The notes: generated from the sequence alone by a model not told the origin. 9,804 nucleotides of DNA from Lysobacterales bacterium (GCA_009692275.1 SHZL01000086.1:1-9804), one strand, 5' to 3'; counted from the first letter of the stretch, positions 1-7,764 are shown. Numbers and translations: made by a program.

Positions 1-1242
1 GGTTCCTTGTTTGCAGCGTTGCCGGGCACCCATGTAGATGGCCATGAGTTTGCTCGCACCGCGGTCGAACTTGGCGCAGTAGCCTTGCTGGTCAGCAAGC
101 CACAGGAATTGCCCGTACCACAGTTGCTGGTCACGGATGTGCTGGTAGCGCTGGGCCAGATTGCGCAGCTGGTCCGGACGCGGGTAGACCCTGTCGTAGT
201 TGGTATTACCGGAAGCAACGGGAAGACCACCGTCAAGGAAATGTTGGCCAGCATCCTGCGGCAGCAGGGCGAGGTGCTGGCTACCCAGGGGAACTTCAAT
301 AATGAATTGGGTCTCCCGCTCACTTTGTTCCGCCTGAATCCACAAAACCGGTTTGCGGTACTGGAACTGGGCGCCAGCAAGGCTGGCGATATCGCCTACC
401 TCTGCGGCATCGCCCAGCCGGATGTGGGCCTGATTACCAACGTGGGGCCGGCACATCTGGAAGGTTTCGGCTCCGAGGCCGGGGTGGCGGCAGCGAAGGG
501 GGAGATTTACGCAGGGCTTCCAGCCACTGGTTGTGCCATTCTCAATGGTGATCAATCCTGGTGCCCCATGTGGCGGCAAATGAATACGGCGGGCCGTGCC
601 CTGGTCTTTGGCACTGGCCCTGCTCACGACATCCGGTTTGAACAGCTTGAAGCCGGTGCGCGCATATTCACGCCGGCCGGCGGCTTTGATGTCCGCCTTA
701 CTTTGCCCGGAGCCCACAATCTGATGAACGCCGCAGCAGCAACTGCGGCTGCGTTTGCCCTGGACGTACCACTGGAAAAGATTCGCCTTGGACTCGAGGC
801 CGTCGAGCCGGTGCCGGGCAGGTTGAACCTGATCCGGACAGACGCGGGATGGACAGTAATTGACGATACCTACAATGCCAACCCGGCGTCGTTGTACTCC
901 GCCCTGCAGGTATTGGCTGGCATGCAGGGCAGTCCCTGGCTGGTGCTGGGCGACATGAAAGAGCTGGGTGGGGACAGCCGCAAGCTGCATGCCGAAGTGG
1001 GTGACGCAGCCAGGGCTCTTGGGGTCAAACGCATTTTTGCAACCGGCGAGATGGCTGCATGCACCGTTGACGCATTTGGCCAGGGCGCGCGGCATTACGC
1101 GGCGCAGGCTGAATTGATCGGCGCGCTGCAGGCTGAACTGCGCCCGGGAATCAATTGCCTGGTTAAAGGTTCGCGCTCGATGGGCATGGAACGGGTGGTG
1201 CAGGCCATCACGGTTCAGCCGGTTTTACAGGAGGCCTGCTGA
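1..1242 (+). CDS. murF: UDP-MurNAc-tripeptide--D-alanyl-D-alanine ligase MurF, 5'-truncated by window
   Basis: MurF is the cytoplasmic ATP-dependent ligase that adds D-Ala-D-Ala to UDP-MurNAc-tripeptide, completing the pentapeptide precursor. The frame is open from base 1 (Gly-Ser-Leu-Phe-Ala-Ala), matching the GCLFVAL segment around residue 40 of E. coli MurF, so roughly 35-40 N-terminal residues lie upstream of the window. The TTG at nt 7 is therefore an internal Leu codon, not a start. 413 codons are visible. The Mur-ligase P-loop GSNGKT lies at nt 211-228. Further family motifs are NNELGLPLTLFRL, ELGASKAGDIA, HLEGFGS, AAKGEIY, DDTYNANPAS and, near the C-terminus, LVKGSRSMGME. It ends in TGA (1240-1242), whose last base is the first base of the mraY start. 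No frameshift is seen. Family assignment is very secure. Confidence 0.97.
   Translation, partial: GSLFAALPGTHVDGHEFARTAVELGAVALLVSKPQELPVPQLLVTDVLVALGQIAQLVRTRVDPVVVGITGSNGKTTVKEMLASILRQQGEVLATQGNFNNELGLPLTLFRLNPQNRFAVLELGASKAGDIAYLCGIAQPDVGLITNVGPAHLEGFGSEAGVAAAKGEIYAGLPATGCAILNGDQSWCPMWRQMNTAGRALVFGTGPAHDIRFEQLEAGARIFTPAGGFDVRLTLPGAHNLMNAAAATAAAFALDVPLEKIRLGLEAVEPVPGRLNLIRTDAGWTVIDDTYNANPASLYSALQVLAGMQGSPWLVLGDMKELGGDSRKLHAEVGDAARALGVKRIFATGEMAACTVDAFGQGARHYAAQAELIGALQAELRPGINCLVKGSRSMGMERVVQAITVQPVLQEAC
1227..1234 (+). promoter_or_regulatory. Strong Shine-Dalgarno site for mraY
   Basis: ACAGGAGG lies inside the last codons of murF and ends 7 nt before the mraY ATG at 1242. It is close to the anti-SD complement and fixes the mraY start. 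With the ftsZ site it is one of the two best SD sequences in the window. Confidence 0.8.
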
Positions 1243-2324
1243 TGCTGCTGTGGCTGTTCGGCAAGCTGGCTGAATTCAACCCGGACTTTAATGTGTTTGG
1301 GTATATCACCCTGCGCTCAATTCTCGGCGCATTGACGGCTTTGTTGGTGTCTCTCTTTCTCGGACCCGCATTCATACGCCGCCTGGTGCAGCGGCAAGTT
1401 GGTCAGCCGATTCGGGAGCTGGGACCAAAAAGTCATTTTTCCAAAGCTGGCACGCCCACCATGGGAGGTGCCCTGATATTGTTTTCGGTGGTTCTGTCCA
1501 CTCTGCTTTGGGCGGACCTTGGCAATCGCTATGTTTGGGTCGTGCTGCTCGTGACCATGTCCTTTGGGTTGATTGGCTGGCTGGACGATTATCGCAAGCT
1601 GGTGTTGCAGGACTCCCGCGGATTACCCGCGCGCTGGAAATACCTTGCCCAGTCCGTGGCCGGCCTGGCTGTTGCATTCTACCTCTACCATTCGGCCGAC
1701 GTCCCTGCCGCAACTGCCCTGATCGTGCCGTTTTTCAAGGGGATTGCGATCCCCCTTGGGGCTTTCTATGTGGTGAGCACCTACTTCATGATCGTGGGTT
1801 TTTCCAACGCAGTGAACCTGACCGACGGACTGGATGGCCTCGCGATCATGCCAACGGTATTTATCGCGGCAGCCCTCGGCATATTTTCCTATGTCGCCGG
1901 CAACTCGGTCTTTTCCAGTTACCTTGCAACCCCGTCCATACCGGGAGCCGGGGAGCTGTCCATATTCTGTGGAACCCTGGCCGGTGCTGGCCTGGGCTTC
2001 CTGTGGTTCAACACGTATCCGGCGCAAATTTTCATGGGTGATATCGGTGCATTGGCAATGGGTGCTGCACTGGGTGTCGTTGCGGTTGTGGTGAGGCAGG
2101 AACTGGTCTTCATCCTCATGGCGGGAGTTTTTGTGATGGAAACCGTATCGGTCATCCTGCAAGTGGCTTCATTCAAACTTACCGGCAAACGAATTTTTCG
2201 CATGGCCCCGATCCATCATCATTTTGAATTGAAGGGCTGGCCGGAACCGCGGGTCATTGTCCGCTTCTGGATCATTTCGGTCATCCTGGTGCTGGCGGGG
2301 CTTGCGACGTTGAAACTGCGATGA
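1242..2324 (+). CDS. mraY: Phospho-N-acetylmuramoyl-pentapeptide transferase MraY
   Basis: MraY is the polytopic inner-membrane enzyme that transfers phospho-MurNAc-pentapeptide from UDP to undecaprenyl phosphate, making lipid I. The 360 residues match the E. coli length. The aspartate pair in GWLDDYRKL falls at residues 115-116 and the third acidic residue, in FMGDIGA, at 267; these are the numbers of the E. coli active-site residues. NLTDGLDGLA (192-201) and the HHH motif (325-327, in APIHHHFELKGW) are intact. Many hydrophobic helices are visible, consistent with the ten-TM fold. The ATG at 1242 shares its A with the murF stop and has a strong SD. The stop overlaps the ftsW ATG (ATGA, 2321-2324). 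In most gammaproteobacteria murD would come next; here ftsW follows directly. Confidence 0.99.
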   Translation: MLLWLFGKLAEFNPDFNVFGYITLRSILGALTALLVSLFLGPAFIRRLVQRQVGQPIRELGPKSHFSKAGTPTMGGALILFSVVLSTLLWADLGNRYVWVVLLVTMSFGLIGWLDDYRKLVLQDSRGLPARWKYLAQSVAGLAVAFYLYHSADVPAATALIVPFFKGIAIPLGAFYVVSTYFMIVGFSNAVNLTDGLDGLAIMPTVFIAAALGIFSYVAGNSVFSSYLATPSIPGAGELSIFCGTLAGAGLGFLWFNTYPAQIFMGDIGALAMGAALGVVAVVVRQELVFILMAGVFVMETVSVILQVASFKLTGKRIFRMAPIHHHFELKGWPEPRVIVRFWIISVILVLAGLATLKLR

Positions 2325-3526
2325 GAAAAATGGTACCCATTTTCCAGGCGCGGCATGCAAACTCCTCAGGGTTCGCTCCCGGCCTTGACTCCTGCGTGTT
2401 GATTCCCGCATTGCTGTTGTTGGCCATTGGCCTGGTCATGGTTGGCTCCGCTTCCATCTCCATAGCCGAGGGTGAGCACGTGGCGGTTTATTACTACCTG
2501 TTGCGGCATAGCATTTTTATTGCCTTTGGCCTCGGCTTTGCACTGTCATTTCGCACCATTCCGATTGATTTCCTCGAGCGCGTGTCGCGGCCCATGATGT
2601 TGCTTTCAGCGTTGCTCCTTTTGCTCGTGTTTATCCCGGGTATTGGCGCCACGGTGAACGGCAGTACCCGCTGGCTGCGCCTGGGAGTGGTCAATTTCCA
2701 GGCCGTTGAAGCCGTCAAGCTCATGGCGATTATCTACGTTTCGGGGTACCTGGCGCGCAAAGCAGGCCTGGTGCACACACGGTTTTTTGATACGCTCAAA
2801 CCGCTCATTTTTGGTGGTTTCCTGTCAGTCATTCTCTTGCTGCAACCCGACATGGGAAGTGCGGCGGTCATTACCGCCATCATCGCCGGCATGATCTGGC
2901 TGGCCGGGGCGGCATGGCGGCACCTCATGGTTCTGGGCATGCTTACCCTGCCGGCCTTTGGTTTTGCCGCGATGGAACCGTACCGCCTGCGTCGCATTGT
3001 CAGTTTCATGGATCCATGGGCTGATCCATTCAACAGTGGTTTCCAACTCACCCAGGCTCTGATCGCAGTCGGCAGAGGAGAAATTTTTGGTGTTGGACTA
3101 GGTGCCAGCATCCAAAAGCTTTTCTACCTGCCGGAAGCGCATACCGACTTTATTTTTGCCGTGCTGGCAGAGGAATTCGGCCTGGTGGGAGTGGTTTTTG
3201 TGTTGGGCCTGTTTGTTCTGCTGATCACCCGCATCATGATCATAGGCGTCATGGCGCATCGCGCCGGAAGGGCGTTTGCCGGTTTCCTGGCCTATGGCGT
3301 CGGGTTGTGGCTGGGTTTGCAGGCCGCAGTGAGCATAGGCGTGAATCTGGGCGTGCTGCCAACCAAGGGCTTGACCCTGCCCCTGATCAGCTCGGGGGGC
3401 AGCAGCATCCTGATGACCATGCTGGCCCTGGGCATGGTGCTGCGCATCAAGTACGAACTTGATCTCGACCGGCAACGTGACCTTCCTGCCAGGCAACGTG
3501 TCCGCGTCGGGCGGGCTGCGCCATGA
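2321..3526 (+). CDS. ftsW: Septal peptidoglycan glycosyltransferase FtsW (SEDS family)
   Basis: FtsW is the SEDS-family membrane protein that polymerises lipid II into septal glycan strands together with its cognate PBP (FtsI) and is activated by FtsQLB. The 401 residues include a short cytoplasmic N-terminus and multiple TM helices starting near residue 25. Family signatures are NGSTRWLRLG (113-122), LLQPDMGSA (173-181), IVSFMDPWADPFNSGFQLTQ (226-245), GRGEIFGVGLG (251-261) and PEAHTDFIFAVLAEEFG (271-287), which contains the Asp (276) expected to be catalytic. C-terminal TKGLTLPLISSGGSS is typical. The segment usually reading QPSE is QAVE here (127-130), followed by the conserved Lys133. The ATG at 2321 overlaps the mraY stop and has no clear SD, so coupling to mraY translation is likely; a second ATG at 2330 is possible. 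FtsW is preferred over RodA on motifs and context. Confidence 0.97.
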   Translation: MRKMVPIFQARHANSSGFAPGLDSCVLIPALLLLAIGLVMVGSASISIAEGEHVAVYYYLLRHSIFIAFGLGFALSFRTIPIDFLERVSRPMMLLSALLLLLVFIPGIGATVNGSTRWLRLGVVNFQAVEAVKLMAIIYVSGYLARKAGLVHTRFFDTLKPLIFGGFLSVILLLQPDMGSAAVITAIIAGMIWLAGAAWRHLMVLGMLTLPAFGFAAMEPYRLRRIVSFMDPWADPFNSGFQLTQALIAVGRGEIFGVGLGASIQKLFYLPEAHTDFIFAVLAEEFGLVGVVFVLGLFVLLITRIMIIGVMAHRAGRAFAGFLAYGVGLWLGLQAAVSIGVNLGVLPTKGLTLPLISSGGSSILMTMLALGMVLRIKYELDLDRQRDLPARQRVRVGRAAP

Positions 3527-4611
3527 GCAATGGGCAACAGGGTGTGCTGATCATGGCCGGTGGAACCGGCGGGCACATCTTCCCCGGCCTCGCCGTGGCC
3601 GAGTCATTGCGGGACAGGCACATTCCCGTGCGCTGGCTCGGAGCAAGCGGTGCCATGGAATGCCAGCGCGTGCCTGCGGCAGGTTTTCCACTGGACCTGG
3701 TGAATATTTCCGGTCTGCGCGGCAAAGGCCTGGTTCGCTGGATGCGCATGCCGGGACAGTTATGCAAAGCGGTTTGGCAGGCGTTCAGGCTGATGGGGCG
3801 CAACCGTCCAGCGTGCGCCATCAGTTTTGGCGGTTATGCTGCCGGCCCCGGAGGACTGGCGGCGTGGTTGCGTGGCGTGCCTTTGCTGGTGCATGAGCAA
3901 AACCGCATTCCCGGGCTCACCAACCGGGTGCTGGCACACCTGGCGAGGCGGGTGCTGCAGGCATTTCCGGACACCTGGCCAAAGCAATTACATGCAGACA
4001 CTTGCGGCAATCCCGTGCGCCAGGAAGTGGTCCGGATCATGGCGCCGGCTGAACGCATGCAAAACAGGAGTGGCAAGGCCCGCCTGTTGATTACAGGTGG
4101 AAGCCAGGGTGCGCTTGCTTTGAACCGCGTGTTGCCGCAGGCCATTGCCTTGCTGGGTGAATCCAACCAACCTGAAATTCGTCATCAGGCCGGCAAGGGC
4201 CGTGCCGGAGAAACCGCCGCCGCGTATGCCGCGGCCAATCTCCAGGCACAGGTAGATGAATTCATCGAGGACATGGCAGAGGCTTATGCCTGGGCCGACC
4301 TGGTGGTGTGTCGCTCCGGCGCCCTGACCGTGTCCGAGCTTGCTGCCGCTGGCATCGGTGCGATCCTGGTGCCTTTCCCCCACGCAGTCGATGACCACCA
4401 GACGCGCAATGCCGGGTTCCTGGTTGAAGCCGGGGCTGCACGGCTCATGCCGGAATCAGGATGCACGGCGCAGGAACTCAGCCGATTGTTGGGGACTTTG
4501 CTCAGTGACCGGGCGGTGTTGCTGGAAATGGCAAAGTCTGCTCGCGCGGTAGCGATGCCGGATTCCGCCAGCCGGGTGGCATCCGAGTGCATGGAGTACC
4601 TGCGCACATGA
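3523..4611 (+). CDS. murG: Undecaprenyldiphospho-muramoylpentapeptide N-acetylglucosaminyltransferase MurG
   Basis: MurG is a GT-B glycosyltransferase at the inner face of the inner membrane that adds GlcNAc from UDP-GlcNAc to lipid I, giving lipid II. The 362 residues are the usual length. The N-terminal glycine loop MAGGTGGHIFPG (11-22) contains the conserved His18. It is followed by GLRGKG (64-69), SFGGYAAGPGG (101-111) and HEQNRIPGLTN (124-134). The C-terminal UDP-GlcNAc domain shows TGGSQGA (191-197), AYAWADLVVCRSGALTVSE (254-272) and VPFPHAVDDHQTRNA (283-297). The ATG at 3523 overlaps the ftsW stop (ATGA). No purine-rich SD is evident upstream, so translation probably depends on reinitiation after ftsW. 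Nothing is truncated. Confidence 0.98.
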   Translation: MSNGQQGVLIMAGGTGGHIFPGLAVAESLRDRHIPVRWLGASGAMECQRVPAAGFPLDLVNISGLRGKGLVRWMRMPGQLCKAVWQAFRLMGRNRPACAISFGGYAAGPGGLAAWLRGVPLLVHEQNRIPGLTNRVLAHLARRVLQAFPDTWPKQLHADTCGNPVRQEVVRIMAPAERMQNRSGKARLLITGGSQGALALNRVLPQAIALLGESNQPEIRHQAGKGRAGETAAAYAAANLQAQVDEFIEDMAEAYAWADLVVCRSGALTVSELAAAGIGAILVPFPHAVDDHQTRNAGFLVEAGAARLMPESGCTAQELSRLLGTLLSDRAVLLEMAKSARAVAMPDSASRVASECMEYLRT

Positions 4612-6053
4612 ACTCCCACAGCTCACACCTGCAACCCATGCGCCGCATCAAGCGTGTGCACTTCGTGGGCATCGGTGGTGCAGGTATGAGCGGGATTGCC
4701 GAAGTACTGGTAAACCTGGGCTTCGAAGTCAGCGGTTCGGACGTGGCTGACAGCAGCACTACCCGGCACCTCAGGCAGTTGGGGGCAACCGTCTTCACCG
4801 GGCACGATGCCGGCAACGTCAAGGGTGTGGATGTGCTCGTGGTTTCAAGCGCGGTTAAAGCGGATAACCCGGAAGTTGCGCTAGCCAGGCAACAACGAAT
4901 TCCAGTTGTACCCCGTGCGGAAATGCTGGCAGAGCTGATGCGATTCCGACGCGGGATTGCGATTGCCGGCACTCACGGCAAGACCACTACCACCAGCCTG
5001 ACCGCCAGCTTGCTGGCTGAAGCAGGCCTGGACCCTACTTTTGTGATCGGCGGATTGCTGAATGCCTGGGGCAGCCACGCACGTTTGGGTGCTGGTGAGT
5101 ACCTGGTGGCCGAAGCCGATGAAAGTGATGGCTCCTTCCTGCTGTTGCAGCCCGTAGTTGCGCTGGTCAGCAATGTCGACCGGGACCACCTGGAAAACTA
5201 TGACGGCAGCTTTGAAAACCTGAAAAAGGCTTTCCTCGAGTTTCTCCATCACTTGCCGTTCTACGGCGCGGCAGTGCTGTGTATTGACGATGCACAAACG
5301 GCAGCGATGATTCCCAGCATGACGCGAGCGGTGGTGACTTACGGACTGAACGAGCGAGCTGACATTCGCGCCACTGAAGTCCGGCAACAAGGCCGTATGA
5401 TGCATTTCAAGCTGCATCTTCCAAATGACTCCGGACACTACAACGTGGACTTGAATCTCCCCGGTGTGCACAACGTCCAAAACGCACTCGGCGCCATCGC
5501 CATTGCCTGGGAGCTTGGCGTCGATGTACCAGCAGTCATTGGCAGCCTTGCGGTTTTCCAGGGTATTGGGCGGCGTTTTGCTGAAGTGGGAATATTCAAC
5601 TTGGATGATCACCTGGGGGCGGGCGAGGTCATGGTGATCGAGGACTATGGGCACCACCCGTCGGAACTCAGAGCAACCCTGAACGCTGCCCGGAATGGTT
5701 GGCCGGAGAAGCGCATTGTCGCCGTATTCCAGCCGCACCGTTTTACCCGGACCCGCGACCTGTTTGATGATTTTGGAAAGGTGTTGTCAGAAGCCGATTG
5801 CGTTGTGCTTACCGATGTTTACGCCGCCGGCGAAGCTGCCATCGATGGAATCGACAGTCGTGCCATGTGCCAATCCATCCGTGCCCGCGGAAAAGTAGAT
5901 CCCATCCTCATTCCGGATGTATCCGATATCGCGCGTGAACTGCCCTCGATGTTGCGCGCGGGGGACATGGTGCTGCTGCTGGGTGCGGGAAATATCGGCC
6001 AGGTCGCGGAGCAGATTCGCGAAAATGGATTTCCACGGAAGGAAGCCGCATGA
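4608..6053 (+). CDS. murC: UDP-N-acetylmuramate--L-alanine ligase MurC
   Basis: MurC is the cytoplasmic ATP-dependent ligase that attaches L-Ala to UDP-MurNAc, the first amino acid of the stem peptide. The protein has 481 residues (E. coli has 491). The nucleotide-sugar binding loop HFVGIGGAGMSG is at 18-29 and the ATP P-loop AGTHGKTTTT at 120-129. EADESDGSF (169-177), HNVQNALGA, EDYGHHPSE and FQPHRFTRTRDL are diagnostic of MurC as against MurD, E or F. I place the start at the ATG at 4608, which gives the 4-nt ATGA overlap with murG seen at most junctions here and an N-terminus aligning with E. coli MurC. A GTG at 4587 would add seven residues, and an ATG at 4638 would remove ten but still precede the GIGGAG loop. 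A GGAG at 4593-4596, 11 nt upstream, is a modest SD. The family assignment is secure; the start is probable. Confidence 0.97.
   Translation: MNSHSSHLQPMRRIKRVHFVGIGGAGMSGIAEVLVNLGFEVSGSDVADSSTTRHLRQLGATVFTGHDAGNVKGVDVLVVSSAVKADNPEVALARQQRIPVVPRAEMLAELMRFRRGIAIAGTHGKTTTTSLTASLLAEAGLDPTFVIGGLLNAWGSHARLGAGEYLVAEADESDGSFLLLQPVVALVSNVDRDHLENYDGSFENLKKAFLEFLHHLPFYGAAVLCIDDAQTAAMIPSMTRAVVTYGLNERADIRATEVRQQGRMMHFKLHLPNDSGHYNVDLNLPGVHNVQNALGAIAIAWELGVDVPAVIGSLAVFQGIGRRFAEVGIFNLDDHLGAGEVMVIEDYGHHPSELRATLNAARNGWPEKRIVAVFQPHRFTRTRDLFDDFGKVLSEADCVVLTDVYAAGEAAIDGIDSRAMCQSIRARGKVDPILIPDVSDIARELPSMLRAGDMVLLLGAGNIGQVAEQIRENGFPRKEAA
6037..6045 (+). promoter_or_regulatory. Shine-Dalgarno site for ddl
   Basis: GGAAGGAAG lies in the last codons of murC, 4 nt before the ddl ATG at 6050. 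Its AAGGA core (6039-6043) is well spaced and supports that start over later in-frame candidates. Confidence 0.6.
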
Positions 6054-6991
6054 ACAATGTACCTCCCCTTAAGCTAAAAGACCCGGCTGCGTTTGGGCGG
6101 GTTGGCCTGGTAATTGGCGGCAGCAGCGCCGAACGTGAGGTATCACTCAAGGGCGGTCGTGCTGTGGCTGCCGCCATGGTGCGAAGCAAAATCAGCCATG
6201 AAGTCTTTGATGGCCCAATGGCGTTGTTCGACGCAATCGGGCAGGGCAGAGTGGACCGGGTGTTCAACCTGTTACACGGACCCGATGGTGAAGACGGGTC
6301 TCTGCAGGGCGCCTTGCAGTTGATGAAAATTCCGGGCACCGGGGCGGACCTTGCTTCGTCGGCCCTGAGCATGGACAAGGTCAGGTCCAAGTGGGTGTGG
6401 GAACGAAACGGAATTTCCACTCCGCCTTTTATGCATTTCGGGCCGGGTGAGAAGAATTACCAGAGCGCACTGGACGCTTTTGGGCTGCCAGTTTTTGTCA
6501 AGCCCACTTGCCTGGGTTCCAGCATTGGTGTTTCCAGGGTCAAATCAGAAAGTGAGCTGCTCGCGGCGGTGGAATTGTCCCGGTCCTTTGGTTCAACCAT
6601 CATTGTTGAAAAAGAAATACGCGGCGGCGAGTACTTCGCCGGCATACTCGAACAAATTGCCCTGCCACTGATTCGCGTAGTCACTCCCCGTGAATTTTAC
6701 GATTACACAGCGAAATATGAATCGGATGAAACCCGCTACCACTGCCCCTGCGGACTCCCGCCGGAGGTGGAGCAGAACCTGCAGGTCCAGGCGTTGCGCG
6801 CCTTCCATTTGCTGGGCGCTGCTGGTTGGGGTCGCATCGACTTCCTGCTGGATGAGCAGGGCAAGCCGTGGTTCCTGGAGGCCAATACGACACCGGGAAT
6901 GACCGATCACAGCCTCGTGCCGCAAGCTGCCGCCTCTATCGGAATTGGTTTCGATGAGTTGGTCTGGCGCATCCTGGAGACAAGCCTGTGA
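6050..6991 (+). CDS. ddlB: D-alanine--D-alanine ligase (DdlB type)
   Basis: This cytoplasmic ATP-grasp ligase joins two D-Ala; the dipeptide is the substrate of MurF. The 313 residues compare with 306 in E. coli DdlB, the excess being about 13 extra residues before the first strand (RVGLVIGG). Catalytic-triad equivalents are visible: Glu28 in GGSSAEREVS, Ser157 in KPTCLGSSIGVS, and Tyr223 in FYDYTAKYESDETRYHCP. The Tyr at that position is the hallmark of dipeptide-forming, vancomycin-sensitive ligases as opposed to VanA-type depsipeptide ligases. HGPDGEDGSLQG (76-87), SALSMDKVRSK (104-114), GWGRIDFLL (259-267) and the metal-binding EANTTPGMTDHSLVP (277-291) are intact. The start overlaps the murC stop (ATGA) and the stop overlaps the ftsQ GTG. 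Position between murC and ftsQ is classic for ddlB. Confidence 0.97.
   Translation: MNNVPPLKLKDPAAFGRVGLVIGGSSAEREVSLKGGRAVAAAMVRSKISHEVFDGPMALFDAIGQGRVDRVFNLLHGPDGEDGSLQGALQLMKIPGTGADLASSALSMDKVRSKWVWERNGISTPPFMHFGPGEKNYQSALDAFGLPVFVKPTCLGSSIGVSRVKSESELLAAVELSRSFGSTIIVEKEIRGGEYFAGILEQIALPLIRVVTPREFYDYTAKYESDETRYHCPCGLPPEVEQNLQVQALRAFHLLGAAGWGRIDFLLDEQGKPWFLEANTTPGMTDHSLVPQAAASIGIGFDELVWRILETSL
6976..6979 (+). promoter_or_regulatory. Short Shine-Dalgarno site for ftsQ
   Basis: GGAG lies 8 nt before the GTG at 6988 within the end of ddl. It supports GTG as the ftsQ start, since the next in-frame ATG (7054) would fall inside the membrane segment. Confidence 0.5.
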
Positions 6992-7764
6992 GCAACTATC
7001 AGCGGATTGCGCATGCAAATCGTTATCCAGCCAGCCGCGGATTCAGCAGTGGTATGCTCACGATACTGGTGTTGTTCGCGGTTTCAGTGGCCGGCACTGT
7101 CTGGGTCAGCATGGGTATCGTGGCCAGGGAGCAATGGCCCATCCGGTGGCTTGAACTCAATGGAGACTTCAATCGGGTGAGTGCGGATCAATTGCGCGGC
7201 AGCCTGGCAGCAGCAGTCAAGGCCAGCTTCTTCACGATTGATCTGCAAAACGTGCGCACAGCGGCGCAACGCAATGCCTGGGTCGCCTCAGTCGGTGTAC
7301 AGAAACGATGGCCGGACACGGTCATAGTCTCCGTTGAGGAACACGAGCCAATCGCACATTGGAACAGCGGCCATCTCATATCCTCGACCGGGCAGGTGTT
7401 TGCCGTGCCCGATGCCGATGCAATCCAGGGATTGCCCTGGCTCCAGGGGCCGGATGATCGGGTAGAGCAGGTGCTCAGGAATTGGTCACAGTTTGACGCC
7501 ATGATGGATTCCGCCGAACTGGAAATTGACCAGCTGACCCTTGACCAGCGTGGTGCCTGGTCGATGCGCCTGAACACGGGAACGCGGGTGCAACTGGGCC
7601 GTGATCAACCCGTAGAGCGACTGCAAAGGCTGATGAGCAGCTGGGGAATACTGCTGATCGAACACGCCTTGCCACCCGTTCTTGTTGACTTGAGATACTC
7701 CAACGGCTTCGCCGTTCACTGGCCGAAAGATGCCACAGACTTTGCCGGGAATTACCCAAAATGA
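6988..7764 (+). CDS. ftsQ: Cell division protein FtsQ
   Basis: FtsQ is a bitopic inner-membrane divisome protein that binds FtsB/FtsL and links early and late division proteins. The 258 residues show the expected plan: a short cytoplasmic N-terminus, one TM helix at about 22-44, a POTRA domain at about 52-121 (from WLELNGDFNRVS to VQKRWPDTVIVSVEEHEPIAHW), and a periplasmic beta domain ending near VLVDLRYSNGFAVHW (231-245). The KRWPD and VEEHEPIAHWN segments closely follow E. coli KQWPD and LVEYVPIARWN. The start is GTG, overlapping the ddl stop (GTGA, 6988-6991). The stop overlaps the ftsA ATG. FtsQ is low-abundance in E. coli; the GTG codon and short SD would fit modest expression here (inference). 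Confidence 0.96.
   Translation: MSNYQRIAHANRYPASRGFSSGMLTILVLFAVSVAGTVWVSMGIVAREQWPIRWLELNGDFNRVSADQLRGSLAAAVKASFFTIDLQNVRTAAQRNAWVASVGVQKRWPDTVIVSVEEHEPIAHWNSGHLISSTGQVFAVPDADAIQGLPWLQGPDDRVEQVLRNWSQFDAMMDSAELEIDQLTLDQRGAWSMRLNTGTRVQLGRDQPVERLQRLMSSWGILLIEHALPPVLVDLRYSNGFAVHWPKDATDFAGNYPK

Noticed and set aside
7..9. TTG as the start of murF
   Set aside because: The frame is open to base 1 and the residues match an internal MurF segment, so the gene continues upstream of the window.
1508..2041. 177-codon + strand frame inside mraY
   Set aside because: It is an out-of-frame shadow of the unmistakable MraY sequence, rich in Arg, Cys and Pro, with no family resemblance.
4587..4607. Upstream GTG as the start of murC
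   Set aside because: It would add seven residues read out of frame through murG. The ATG at 4608 gives the 4-nt overlap seen at nearly every other junction here.
4881..5738. 285-codon open frame on the minus strand
   Set aside because: It lies wholly antisense to murC, has no recognisable domain and a composition (Gln, His, Val rich) typical of a shadow of a GC-biased gene.
7023..7031. DnaA-box-like TTATCCAGC
   Set aside because: It is a single imperfect match within ftsQ with no cluster of similar sites or AT-rich stretch, so it is expected by chance.
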